From NCBI RefSeq assembly GCF_000687475.1, contig NC_057317.1:4650501-4714500 (forward strand): a stretch of 64,000 nt of DNA, read 5' to 3'. The position numbers were made by a program, and so were the translations under genes. Numbering within the stretch: position 1 is the first letter of the stretch; the number at the start of each line of letters is the position of its first letter. Of the stretch, positions 22,113 to 33,063 are shown piece by piece. Under the pieces are notes generated by a model. The model saw nothing but the letters and a program-made list of their open reading frames with translations, was not told where the DNA came from and searched no databases. Origin of the DNA: Ustilaginoidea virens. Lineage: Eukaryota; Ascomycota; Sordariomycetes; Hypocreales; Clavicipitaceae.

Positions 22113-23990
22113 TTAGAAATGGATAGCCTTGGAGCTGGTGGCCATGGCAGCCTCCTTGAACGCCTCGGCGAGAGTCGGGTGCGCATGGCATGTCCTGGCA
22201 ATGTCCTCGGTGGATGCTCCGTACTCTAGGGCCAAAGTTCCTTCCGCAATCATTTCGCCAGCATTGGGTCCGATGATGTGCACGCCGAGCAGTCTGTCGG
22301 TTTCCGGGTCGGCCAGCATCTTGACCAGGCCGTCGGTATCTAGATTGGTCTTGGCGCGCGAGTTGGCGCTAAAGGGGAACGTGCCGACTCGATACGGGAT
22401 CTTCTGATCCTTGAGCTCTTGCTCGTTCTGACCGACCCAGGCCACTTCGGGATAGGTATACATGACCGAGGGGATGCAGCCGTAGTTGACGTGGCCGTAG
22501 CCCTTCTTGATGTACTCGACAACCGCAACAGCTTCCTCTTCCGCCTTGTGAGCAAGCATTGGACCAAAGGTGACGTCTCCGACGCATCGAATGTGCGGGA
22601 TCTTGGTTCGGTACTCCGAGTCAATAATGACCCGGCCGCGGTCGTCAAGCTCCATGCCAATGTTTTCCAGGCCTAACCCTTGGGTGTATGGGCGTCGGCC
22701 AATAGCGACGAGAACAACCTCGGCGTCGAGCTTGTTTCAAGATTAGCGCTTCTGACCACTCTCCCTACTTTCTGCAAGGCGGTGTCACGTTTTTGTGCTG
22801 GGACGTTAACAGTAGTACTCACAGTCTCCGGTTTGCCACCTTTTGCGGCATCGACATCCAATTTGACCTTGTCCCCGGATTTATCGCCGCCAACGACTTT
22901 GGTGTTCAACTTGAAATCCATGCCTTGCTTCTTCAAGAGTTTTTGCGTGGCCTTTGCAATCTCTGTATCCATCCCAGGGCCGCCAATCTGGCCAAGGAAC
23001 TCCACAACAGTGACCTTTGTTCCAAGCCGGGACCACACCGACGCCATCTCGAGGCCGATAATGCCGCCTCCAATGACAATCATGGTTTCGGGAATCTTTT
23101 CCAAGGCTATAGCACCAGTGCTGGTAACGACACGCTTCTCGTCCACTTCGAGCCCGGGAAAGGGAGTAGCTTCTGAACCAGTGGCGATAAGAATGTTCTT
23201 GCCCCGCACAGTCGTCTCGCCACCATCATTGAGTGCCACCTTGATATCGTTCTCGTTGATAAAGGAGCCTGCGCCCTTGATATACTCGACACCATTCTTC
23301 TTCAAGAGGAACTCCACACCTTTGGTGAGACCGTTGACAGCCGTTTCCTTCGCTTTCATGAAGTTGGCCAGGTTGAGCTTGACATCGCCAACCTCGATGC
23401 CACGATTTTTGGTGTCGTGCAGAATCTGGTGGTACAAGTGCGAGTTATTCAGGAGCGATTTCGAGGGGATGCAGCCCACGTTGAGGCAGGTTCCGCCGAG
23501 GGTGCCACGCTTCTCGATACAGGCAACCTGAGGGCCCGGGTTAGGATCCTGGGGAAGAATACGAAAAAAAAACAAAAATAAAAAGAAAAAGAAAAAGAGA
23601 AAAAAGAAAAGGGCACAGCTGCTTCATCCGGGTAGCCAACATACCTTCAAGCCTTCCTGTCCGGCCTTGATGGCGGCGACGTATCCAGCGACACCACCTC
23701 CAATGATGACCAGATCCTTTTCTTCTGCAAATTGGTTTGTCAGTCCTCGGGACCGGTTTATCAAAGTACGGTAGCGATACAATGGACAGACCAGAACTTG
23801 ACGCAAACCCACGACTCCATCGCATCGACGCCGAGGGAATAACTGTGGGTAACCTGAGACGTAAGCTGCAATTAGTCGAATGACACGACCAGGCCAAGCG
23901 TTGAGCTTCCAAGCCGTGGTGGACTCACGTTGACTGCTGCCAGGACGATAGCCTAACGGCTTTTCGAGATAAGAACCGGCTAGCGAGCAT
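22113..23990 (-). CDS. lpd1: Dihydrolipoyl dehydrogenase, mitochondrial (E3)
   Basis: Five exons, complement(22113-22730, 22823-23527, 23645-23724, 23792-23865, 23929-23990), give 512 aa. E3 reoxidises dihydrolipoamide in pyruvate and 2-oxoglutarate dehydrogenases, branched-chain dehydrogenase and glycine cleavage in the mitochondrial matrix. Residues 1-45 form an Arg/Ser-rich targeting peptide. The FAD-binding [12 protein letters not shown] follows, then the redox pair C86/C91 in GGTCLNVGC. The NAD-binding motif [10 protein letters not shown] and the interface catalytic pair H491/E496 in HAHPTLAE are also present. The exon joins restore [15 protein letters not shown] and [19 protein letters not shown], the expected family sequence. 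All catalytic residues are present, so the enzyme should be active. Confidence 0.96.
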
Positions 23991-24784
23991 TTTCAAGCGC
24001 CGGTATCTCCGAAAACGAATCGGTCAACGGGTGCGGGATGGCAGTGATGTTGTGGAGGGAAACGGAGAGGCGGAGAGCTTCTGGGGAGGCTTTGCGCCAG
24101 ATTTAGGGAGCCCTAGAGCCCCAGAGCAGAAATGGCAATTGATTTTTCATGGCACCAGACTGGACCCAGCGCCTCCCCCCGGCCGGGCCCCAACCCAAAC
24201 CCCCAAACCATCCGGTACGTATCCCCAGTGAGTTTTTGCCCCATAAGATATTAATAATGCATGCCTGGCGCCTTGGTGCCTCAGGTTGGGCAGTCCAACT
24301 GCCGTCTTACTGCCGTCTTGAGGCGATTGTAGCCGCCAAGTCAAGTCCTTTCTATTGGCATGTAGTAAACTGCGGCCCTGATGCAACAGCTTACCTGCCC
24401 GGTAGAAGGAATAGTGGCCAAACGTGTGCCAATTTGCCGCAGTCTTTCAGTTAACGGTCGGAATTGCCGTATAATGTAGCGGCATTCCAACTGGCAGCAA
24501 TAGCTACAATAGCTGCCTTAGCTATAAGAGATATTATAGAGATTATTCCAGCTCATTTGCCAATAGTAAGAGATACTAGTAGTATCGCCGCCATAGCTAA
24601 CTGGCAGCTCAACTCTGTTCACTTGACGATTGCATGCAAATTTCCAGCCCTGCAGCGGATGAGTGTGTCTTATCTTAATTCATAGAGTTTGCAACTCTAG
24701 CTGCTCGACTTCGTCATTGCTCGCCTGCTTGTAGAGTAACATATTGCTATATTGTTTGCTTTCTTGCTCGTCGATGCCAGCTCT
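23991..24784. other. Intergenic, partly AT-biased
   Basis: No gene was seen. About 24460-24620 is rich in TAGCTA/TATA-type words, unlike the GC-rich surroundings. This could be an old mutated repeat, but no element ends are visible. Confidence 0.5.
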
Positions 24785-27370
24785 TTATATTTGAAGCAGT
24801 GCCTGGACCCTCTCTCTCACTCTCTGGATTCCCTTGCGCTCCTTGTCGGTGGTGAGCTTGGTTTTGGACAGTTTCTTCCTCAGAAACCAGTGTAGACTCG
24901 CGGCAAGAGTAGGTAGGTCTCTCGAAGGGCCGAAGATGCGCTCCATTGTTGCGTCTTGTTGACGCTTTTCTCTCCTGCATTTACGCAACAAGCCGAGCAA
25001 GAGCGTTTCCACAAACAGGCAAGTCCATTGATTCATCTTCGCAAGTTCCACCGGTTTGAGGAGGTTGATACTCAGCGCGCCTTCAGCCACGAGTGACGCG
25101 TAGAATCGGGCAACGTGGCTTAATCGCCGTTCGTTCTTCATCCTTTCTCCCTCCAAAGTGCTTTCATCATCCTCCCCTTCGCCAAACAAGGATTCGCCTA
25201 GACCGCGGAATATCCTCCACAGCCGATCCTGAAACGAGAACCTGATCCTGCTATTGGTGCAAGCTTGTTTCCCCACCAAGGCATAATAGTCGTTGTAGTC
25301 CAGCTCGCTTCCAACGCATTGGAGCAACACACGAGTGACTTCGAGCTGGTCATCCCTCTTTAGGTTGAGATCCAAGAATTGACGGTACCCATGTTCGTAG
25401 TCCATGGCTGACATAAGGGCGCTAAATATGGCGATTTGGACCGAACTAGTCAATCCTTGAGCCCTTGCCTTCTTGGGATAGTCGGGCAAGACAAAGTCCA
25501 TGTCCTCGTCGTCGTCTGGCACGGCATCGTCGCCAGCCGTCACCGCTTTAGACTTCATCTTTGCTCTTTCAGCTGCGTCGCGATATTCGGGGACACTGGC
25601 CCCCACCAACCACCACTTCCCATGTCTCTCCACATCTTCAACATCTTTCAGGCGTATGCCCATAGGTGCCAACCCATCTAGTCGTCGAGACTGGGATTTG
25701 AGTTCTCCGAGATTTTTCTTCATGCGAATCACATGCTCGGATACGGTTGTGGAATCCGCTCCTTTAGTCTTGGCTTTGGTGCTGCTGAGGCCGTGGATTG
25801 TTTCAACCATGAATTTGGTCCGCGCAGAGATATTCGCGCGATCCATCTTTGAAACAGATGTGGCAAGGATATGAGATACATGCTTGAGTGCCTTGGGGTC
25901 GTCTCTTCTCATCAGCCTTCCAGCCATCCGGCAGATTCTCAGGAGAAGTTCCACGTTGAGTTCTGAAAGGCGATCCAGCAATTTCTCCATGTAATCAAAA
26001 ATGATGCCGCACCCAAGGATCTCGAACACGTACATCTGCGTTAAAAAGGTGAGAAAGTTTGCAGGTTCTTTTTTGATGACTGCTGAACCATCGGCTTCGT
26101 TGGAAGCAAGCTGATACTGTTGGGTGAACTCCTTCACGACTTCGCGGACTAAATGCGATCCAAAGCTGGAACCCATAATCTTATAAATTGCCGCCGAGAA
26201 GCCTCCAGTTAGAACGAAAAACTGATCTGGCAAGCTTTCCGACTTCCGCATTTGAGCCAGAATGACGTCGACGAGAGTCTCAGTGACATCAGCTCGGGCA
26301 TGTGACTGGTAGATTTTCTCAACAGACTGCACGATTGAAAGAAGATTTGCGTCTGTTAAACGATTGATGAGGCCTTGGATCTTTTTTTGCAAAAGGCCAC
26401 TGGCTTGAGATCTCTGAATGTCGTCACCATGCCTCTTTGATGGTGGCACGTACTTGAGATTCGCATTGTGTACCTTTGGGGCGACGTAGGGGTTCTCCCT
26501 TTGTAGAAATTGCGTACTTTTAGGGGTTTCGGTATCGGAACCACATTCATCGACGGCGTGACCAAAGTCATTCTCGACCGCCTCTGACTCGGAGAGATCA
26601 AGCGCGACGGAATCCACAACGTGGCCGTTAGGTCGTTGGCGGTTTGTCGATTCGGCAACGTCCTCGGATGGCTGACGGTAATCAACAGCTATCTCGTTGG
26701 CAGAATCGACCTTTCTTCTTTTCGAAGACAGCCAGTCGTCATATGCCGATTTTCGCTTCTTCATCTCGTCCTCGCTACTTGACTCGTTTTGTTGAACCTG
26801 TTCGAGCAGTTCGTCAAGACCGTCATCTTTGAAGGCTTGTGGCAGAGACCGACGGCCTTTCTTGATGCCAAGCTTCCTCTCGAGCTCTGCAATCTCAGCA
26901 TCGTCCTGGGCGAGCTGTGTCCGGAGGACATTAGGTGTCCCTGGTTCATCTGTTGACTCTTCGTAATGCTCGTCGTCTTCATACTGCTCTATCGATTCAT
27001 CACCTGATGCGTCGTCCGGCGAGTCTGAGTCGTCAGTGTCATCTTGGTCATGGACTGCCCGGCCACCGATTTCTGCATGGCTATCATTTAGTGCCGACTT
27101 TGCTTTATGTGACGAAGACGACTTTTGTGCTGGACGAGATGCCGTAGGGATTATGTCTTCTCTTCCAGTTTCTTCAACATACTGTTTTGAGTATCTCCGA
27201 AGCTTTTTATCGGTCCTCAGCCGTCTCCGGATCTCTTTGCGCGAAGTGTTTCGAGACTGAGCAGGTAGCAACCTAGATTGAGCTGCCGTGTTCTTACTAC
27301 TTGAGTTTGGACATATGCCCATGCGCTTGTACAGCTTCTGCTGCAGCTCCGGGAGCGAATTTGCTGGCAT
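24785..27370 (-). CDS. sgd1: Sgd1/NOM1-type nucleolar MIF4G-MA3 protein
   Basis: A single exon of 861 aa. The N-terminal part is basic and then strongly acidic (KEIRRRLRTDKKLRR near 45-60; an Asp/Glu-rich stretch at about 105-145). A MIF4G helical-repeat domain spans about 325-535 (LLQKKIQGLINRLTDANL to the RRDDPKALKHVSHIL region). An MA3 domain spans about 638-750 (GLTSSVQIAIFSALMSAMDYEHGYRQFLDL). This order is specific to yeast Sgd1 and human NOM1, essential nucleolar proteins of 18S rRNA processing. NOM1 is also known to bring a PP1 phosphatase and RNA helicases to the nucleolus. The start ATG at 27370 begins a family-like MPANSLPELQQKLYKR. No introns are needed. Confidence 0.88.
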   Translation of the reverse strand: MPANSLPELQQKLYKRMGICPNSSSKNTAAQSRLLPAQSRNTSRKEIRRRLRTDKKLRRYSKQYVEETGREDIIPTASRPAQKSSSSHKAKSALNDSHAEIGGRAVHDQDDTDDSDSPDDASGDESIEQYEDDEHYEESTDEPGTPNVLRTQLAQDDAEIAELERKLGIKKGRRSLPQAFKDDGLDELLEQVQQNESSSEDEMKKRKSAYDDWLSSKRRKVDSANEIAVDYRQPSEDVAESTNRQRPNGHVVDSVALDLSESEAVENDFGHAVDECGSDTETPKSTQFLQRENPYVAPKVHNANLKYVPPSKRHGDDIQRSQASGLLQKKIQGLINRLTDANLLSIVQSVEKIYQSHARADVTETLVDVILAQMRKSESLPDQFFVLTGGFSAAIYKIMGSSFGSHLVREVVKEFTQQYQLASNEADGSAVIKKEPANFLTFLTQMYVFEILGCGIIFDYMEKLLDRLSELNVELLLRICRMAGRLMRRDDPKALKHVSHILATSVSKMDRANISARTKFMVETIHGLSSTKAKTKGADSTTVSEHVIRMKKNLGELKSQSRRLDGLAPMGIRLKDVEDVERHGKWWLVGASVPEYRDAAERAKMKSKAVTAGDDAVPDDDEDMDFVLPDYPKKARAQGLTSSVQIAIFSALMSAMDYEHGYRQFLDLNLKRDDQLEVTRVLLQCVGSELDYNDYYALVGKQACTNSRIRFSFQDRLWRIFRGLGESLFGEGEDDESTLEGERMKNERRLSHVARFYASLVAEGALSINLLKPVELAKMNQWTCLFVETLLLGLLRKCRREKRQQDATMERIFGPSRDLPTLAASLHWFLRKKLSKTKLTTDKERKGIQRVRERVQALLQI

Positions 27371-28665
27371 GTCTTTTCAGGCTTAGCAGACTTTTCTACA
27401 TGGGAGCCTATAACGCCGAAGGTCTCGAGCGAATTTGGATATATTCACACAAGAGCACACAATTTTTCCAACACAGGAAGCTCGATTATAGTGTTGCGCT
27501 CATGGGTTTCGTTCACGGAAAAGACAAGGGTGACCCAAGTGCTTGAAAGACGTAAATGCCAGCAGATTAACTGTGGGATTCGGTGACCAGATCTCTACAG
27601 TAGAGAAGAAATTTACGAAAAAAAAAACAGTCCAATGAAGGTGGGTCGAGGTGCGCACAAGTACTAGTACCTTAGGTGGTTACTAAGCTACTATCTCCTT
27701 AGGAGGTATGTAGCTAATGCTGATTGGTTCGCCGGCGTTTGCCCTGGTGGTTGTAAGATCCCCCCTCCCTCCCCCCGGTATCGGAAAGTGGCAGAGATAC
27801 CAGCAGGTTCACCATGACTAGAAGAGTAAACATGACGTGCGGCATTATTAGCAGTATTATTATCAGTACTATAATATATTTAGTTGCATTATCAGCAGTA
27901 TATCATCGACTTAGGGCAGCCAAACCATGAAAGCGTTCCTGCTCCAAAGATGCCGAAAAGGCTAGGTACTTGGAAGTCAATACGAAGACGTTGCACAGAG
28001 AATGGAGTGCCTCCGTTAGGCCGTCCAAAAAAAAATAAAAAAAAAATAAAAAAAAATATGGACGTTACTCCTGCCCCGATAACTGCATACAGGAGGAAAA
28101 ATCGTCCCAGGCTCAATGGTGGGGCGGGCATTCGCTACCTCACAGGGATATGCCGGGAGGTACCTGGGTACGTGCCCTGCCAGCTGGCGGCTCCTAGTAA
28201 ATTTAGTACACGTTTACTTTTCTCATTCGTTACACAGGTGTTGAGACGCGTTGAATTGACACCGTATCCTGAAATGTAACTCTGGTCTGGCCTCGGGTTC
28301 CTCTTCCGCGAAGACTAGCCTCCTCGATTTCATCTTGTTACCGGTTCTGGAAGCGTTCCCTTTCGTCAAGATTCACTGTACGGAGTATACTCAAAGCCGT
28401 GGTCGCTCCCGGCTCGACTCATCAAGTTGCCATCCAGGCCACCGTAACAGAGGCCTAGATCCTACAACCGCAAACTCAAATCCAAGTTGGCGCCGGCCGC
28501 TCGGATTCCCGCTTCGTGGAGCCAGATTTCCGAGTGGGTTCAATTTCCCGAGCTCGAAGACTACATGCGAACTACACCATCAGATTCCCTTTTGTTGGTC
28601 TTTCTCCGTACAATAAATCATCGCAGCGAGACTTGGCTTGCGTTGTCGCCTTTCCCTCGTCGATA
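27371..28665. other. Divergent intergenic region, sgd1 / TPR-DnaJ gene
   Basis: No gene was seen in 1.3 kb. An AT-rich patch lies at about 27840-28070. A 131-aa frame in it (27884-28279) has no recognisable domain and reads through A-rich DNA. TACGGAGTA lies at 28379-28387. Confidence 0.55.
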
Positions 28666-30348
28666 ATGCGAGTCGACTTTTCCAACCTGGCCGTCACCGC
28701 AGGCTTGCTTGCATCCGTCAGAACCTGCGTTGCCCAAGATATCCCTGCCGACCTGCCGATTTCCGCGTTATTGACCTCGGCGCAATCGCATCTTGCTAGA
28801 GGCGAAACAAACGAGGCTCTGGCGTATTATGACGCTGCCATTGCCAAGGACCCGGCAAACTACTTGACCCTGTTCAAGCGTGCCACCACGTATCTCTCCC
28901 TGGGCCGCTCTCACCAGGCCAGTCAGGACTTTGGGCGAGTTCTAGAACTGAAGCCGGAATTCGAACAGGCGCACTTGCAGCTGGCCAAGATCAAGGCCAA
29001 GGTTGCCGACTGGGATGGCGCGCGAGCCGAGTACTTGTCTGTCGCCAAAGGCGCAGAGTCTCCCGAGTTCCAGGCGCTTGCCGAAGCCCAGAAGGCTGCC
29101 GAGCTAGCCAACGATGCGGTAAAGCTGCAGCAATGGGAGGAGTGCGTGAGCTACGCAGGTACGGCCATCCTCGTTGCCTCTCGAGCGCCGTCTCTACGCC
29201 AATTGCGCTCCCGCTGCAGGTTCGAACGCGGCGAGATCGAGGAGGGCATGAGCGATTTGCATCACCTTTTGCAGCTTCGGCCCGGCGACATCGATCCTCA
29301 CGTCTTTATATCCGCAACTACTTTCTACGGACTCGCGGACCTTGACAACGGCTTGGCGCAAGTGAGGAAGTGCCTGCACTCGGATCCCGACTCCAAGGTC
29401 TGCAAAAGCCTCCACAAGCAGGAGAAGCGTGTGCAAAAGGCGTTTTCCAAGGCCGAAAGCCAACTGAACCGTGGTCAATTCACCACAGCTGGGCGGGCGC
29501 TGGTAGGAACGAGCGATGAGCCTGGCCTGCTTACCACTGTCAAGGAGCAGATACAGGAGCTGAGGCAGGCTGGTAGAATACCCGTGAATGCAAGAACAAG
29601 GCTGTCTGACAAGGTGGTTGAAATGGTGTGCCATGCTTATTCGGAGGTGAATAACGAACTCCCCATCTGTCGCCAATTTCCCCCCCTTTGTTACACCATC
29701 CACACCCCAATTGCCACCGCCCTTTCCCCCGCGGGTCCCTTGACGAATCGCAAAGAAGCTAACAGCTGTTGCTAGTCAAACCACAAAGAAGCTTCCAAAT
29801 ACTGCGAGGAAGCCATTGAAGCGGATCCCGAATCTTTCTGGGGCCTTCTGTACCGGGGCAAATCGCTCTACAAGCGCGAGGAGTACGAGGCAGCCATTCG
29901 GGCGCTCGAAAAGGCTGCGGAACGGTGGCCTGACAAGAGGGACAAGGTCAACGCCATTCTGGAAAAGGCGCACATCGCTCTCAAGCGCAGCAAAACAAAG
30001 GACTACTACAAAGTGCTGGGAGTGGCCAATGATGCCGACGAGAGGCAAATCAAATCCGCGTATCGCAAGGCATCCAAGCAGTACCACCCGGACAAGGCCG
30101 CCAAACAAGGCATCAGCAAGGAGGATGCCGAGAAGAAAATGGCCTCCATCAACGAGGCGTACGAAGTGCTCAGCAACCCAGAACTCCGCGCGCGCTTTGA
30201 TCGGGGAGACGACCCCAATTCGCAACAACAGGCCAACCCGTACCAGGGCAGTCCCTTTGGCGGAGGGCACCCGTTCATGTTCCAACAAGGAGGCGGCGCC
30301 AACTTTAAATTCCAGTTCCCTGGCGGAGGTGGCCCCTTTGGATTCTGA
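28666..30348 (+). CDS. ER-lumenal TPR-DnaJ co-chaperone (DNAJC3/P58IPK type)
   Basis: Two exons, join(28666-29646, 29776-30348), with a 129-nt intron, give 517 aa. A hydrophobic signal peptide (about 1-23, MRVDF...[10 protein letters not shown]) suggests entry into the ER. Several TPR repeats fill about 30-395, for example [20 protein letters not shown] and [22 protein letters not shown] domain follows at about 402-470 with the Hsp70-stimulating HPD at 431-433. A short Gly/Phe-rich tail ends in GPFGF. The layout matches animal P58IPK/DNAJC3 and its filamentous-fungal homologues, which present unfolded clients to the lumenal Hsp70 BiP/Kar2. I see no C-terminal HDEL-type retention signal. The ATG at 28666 is chosen because it starts the signal peptide, although the frame is open further upstream. 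Confidence 0.9.
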
Positions 30349-31648
30349 GGCAGTGCTGCGGTATGCTGAAGGTGGAATTCTTGTATATTATAGTGTGGGA
30401 GAAAATAAAGACGTTTTGCCAGCCAGTGCCGACACATTCAATTGGTATGCGACAAGTCTCGTGATCCGCGCTACTCGATGATCCTCGCGCTGAACCGTCG
30501 CTTATGGTTTCCTTGAAGGTGCTATTCCCTCCCCAATGCAACCCTCCCCCCCCCCCCTCCCTCCATCCTACCGTGAAGCTGAGGCTTTGGGTACTTATAT
30601 GTCTGATTCAAGGAGACTAGCTCAACCTCAACACTGAACATCACGCAAGATTAGAAATGCTTGAAAAATCCGCCCTCCATCCTGGTCGGGGCCAGTGACA
30701 AGGACCCCGTTTCGGAGGGCCGTTCTTCCCGGGATAGCAAGCTATGCTGGGGTACCAGCGCCATCAGCGGCGATTCGGCGCCGGGTAGCCCAAAGACAGA
30801 AAAGCTACGTGCATGTGTTTCCTAATTGCCAAAATGTTTACCTCGGAATGTGGATAACTTTTTACATCAGCCTGAGGACGTCTTGTTGTTTTGATCGCCC
30901 AACCAAAATTCCAATCCCATCAGCCAATGGGAGAAATACTCACCGCAAACATCAGCAGCGCCAGGTGAGCTCGGACCATTGAAAAGCTTGTATCCTGGGT
31001 AATAAATAGTATTGGTGATTCGGGATAGGGTCAAGTAGCCTAGTCTGCCGATATTTTCGATATCCTGACCCCCTGTAAGCAGCTGGGCGGGACTGCAACG
31101 CGAAAGCCCTGGCCCCTAGACCCGAGGCCCGCATGTCTTTTGTCCAACAGCGAACGCCGCCGCATAATAAAACAACCAAAAGCTCGTATCAAACCAGTCG
31201 CACAAATTCAGCTCGAATTTTTGACATCTCTCCTCGAGGCATTTCCGCTGGCATCTCCATAAAAGTACCCCAGTGTCAATCGAAATAGCTGACTTTTAAC
31301 TGCAGTCAAGATGATCCTAACCCCCTTCTCCGGTTTTTGTAGCCATGAATTCCATAAACAGCCATGACGATCTATTTACATCAATTATGCCTACCTCGTT
31401 CGAAAAATAGCGGACACGGTGTCTTGGTGAAAGTAATGAAGCGTACTGCCAAGACAGACGTAAGTTGTGTAATTATAAATATTTGGGAGCGACGATAAAA
31501 CGCAAGGCAGTGATTCAAGACCTCTGTGATTACCGCCACTGAAGGATGGTGACAAAGTTGCTCCTTCTTTGTCACGCGTACCATTATTGGGCCAAGTTTT
31601 CAAGGTATTTCTTGTCACGAAGAGTCGTTTCGCTTAATGAAATATGCC
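30349..31648. other. Convergent 3' region, TPR-DnaJ gene / mitoferrin
   Basis: No gene was seen in 1.3 kb. AATAAAG at about 30405 may serve polyadenylation of the TPR-DnaJ gene. Confidence 0.55.
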
Positions 31649-33063
31649 CTAAAGTGTTCGGGTCAGCCAGCTATCCAGACCGAATTCGAACAAGTTGCTC
31701 GTTTGCTTTCCATACTTTGAGAACTCATATGCAGACCAGCAGATGGCTGTGCTAGGCATAGTGGTGACTACTCGTGGCCGTACGCCCTTGAAAAATCCTC
31801 GAAAGCCTTCCCTCTGGTAGAGTAGCTGGCATCCTCCCAGGAAGCCGTTAACGTTCCGTACTTGCGGGTCCGTCGACGTACCCCGGGTCTGCAAAATCGT
31901 CTTGATCACGTCCATGGGAGTGGTAAGGCCGGCAGCGAGTCCTCCTGCGATGGCTCCCGCCAGGCAATGCGTTACGGGGTCATACTCCTTCTCTGGGTTC
32001 ATGGCGGTTGAAATAGATTCGTATGCAAGGAATTGTAACGCAGTGAACGGCACCGTCATGGACAAGGTGGTAGGGTATGATATGTAGAACGCGCCTATGC
32101 CTTCGTTTCGGTAGACATATTTCGCGCAGTCAACCATCGATCGATACATCTTGCTCGAGTCTTGAATTTGCATTCGTTGTTTGATGACTGGACAGGGTGT
32201 GATAAGCCGTTGCTCCGCCAAAGTCAAGGCGCGAAGGCCAAGGCTGGATAAACCATACCGTCAAAAGGATTCATAAAAGCGTCGCTGGCAATGGTGGCAG
32301 CAGCACCACTTGTGGCTATAGCATGGTCAACACCATGCATTTCGTAGTCGTTATGATGCAGGGCTAGGCAAGCATGCCAGACTTACCGGCGGCAAAGGGA
32401 TGATGCACTCCGGCCTTGTTTCCGCCCATAGCATGCTTGACAGCTTCGTATGTGGCAAAATATACGGCATGCGCCGGTCCTAGCAATGTTCAGCTTATGG
32501 AATGCCCGTTCGGAAATATATAAAACTGCGTAAGCATACCCGCTCCTACTATGACACTAGACATTCCGCGCCACAAGCTGAAGAAACCTTCTCTTGATGC
32601 TATCTGATAGGTACTGCGAAGAACGCCCCTATAAGCTGTCGTAGAATTCGGATTGAGAACTTGCATCCTTGTCTAAAACGTCATTACTTAGCCTGCTGCT
32701 GTGAAAATCCGTCGGTGAACAAAGGTCTCGCATAACGGTCTCGTTGAGCCTCTACACCATACCTTGATCGCATCGATGGGATACATGACAGTATGTTCCT
32801 AACCAGATTTATGAGTCAACTTTGGTGCATTATGACCGATAAAAGCAGCCACGTATTGGCGCAGGAATAAGAAGCCAAGGACTTGGACGTACCGCAATGC
32901 CGGCAAAGGCCCCGGCTGCCATATTTTGCAACAAGGAAAAGTTGGGGGGCAGGGATTCGTAGCTTTGCAAGGAATCAACGTCAGCATCTCCTAGGCAGGA
33001 AATGGAAATGCGAGGAGGCAATTACTCATAATCCTCGCCTGAGTCGGCAACTGGCTGGGCCAT
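31649..33063 (-). CDS. mrs4: Mitoferrin (Mrs3/Mrs4-type mitochondrial iron carrier)
   Basis: Seven exons, complement(31649-32187, 32259-32315, 32387-32479, 32540-32672, 32763-32798, 32893-32962, 33026-33063), give 321 aa. Mrs3/4 carriers move ferrous iron across the inner mitochondrial membrane for heme and Fe-S synthesis. Three carrier repeats are present, each with a Px(D/E)xxK-type signature: MYPIDAIKTRMQ, MNPFDVIKQRMQ and TTPMDVIKTILQ. The mitoferrin-specific stretch is EDYDYESLPPNFSLLQNMAAGAFAGIAEHTVMYP at the N-terminus, which the first three exon joins restore. Exon 1 is 38 nt and exon 3 is 36 nt. The acceptor before exon 2 (GCAAAG) was chosen over a nearer CCTAG because the latter gives a stop at once. 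The frame stays open upstream of the ATG at 33063. Confidence 0.92.

Noticed and set aside
27884..28279. 131-aa frame upstream of the TPR-DnaJ gene
   Set aside because: It has no recognised domain, passes through an A-rich homopolymer and lies in a divergent promoter region.
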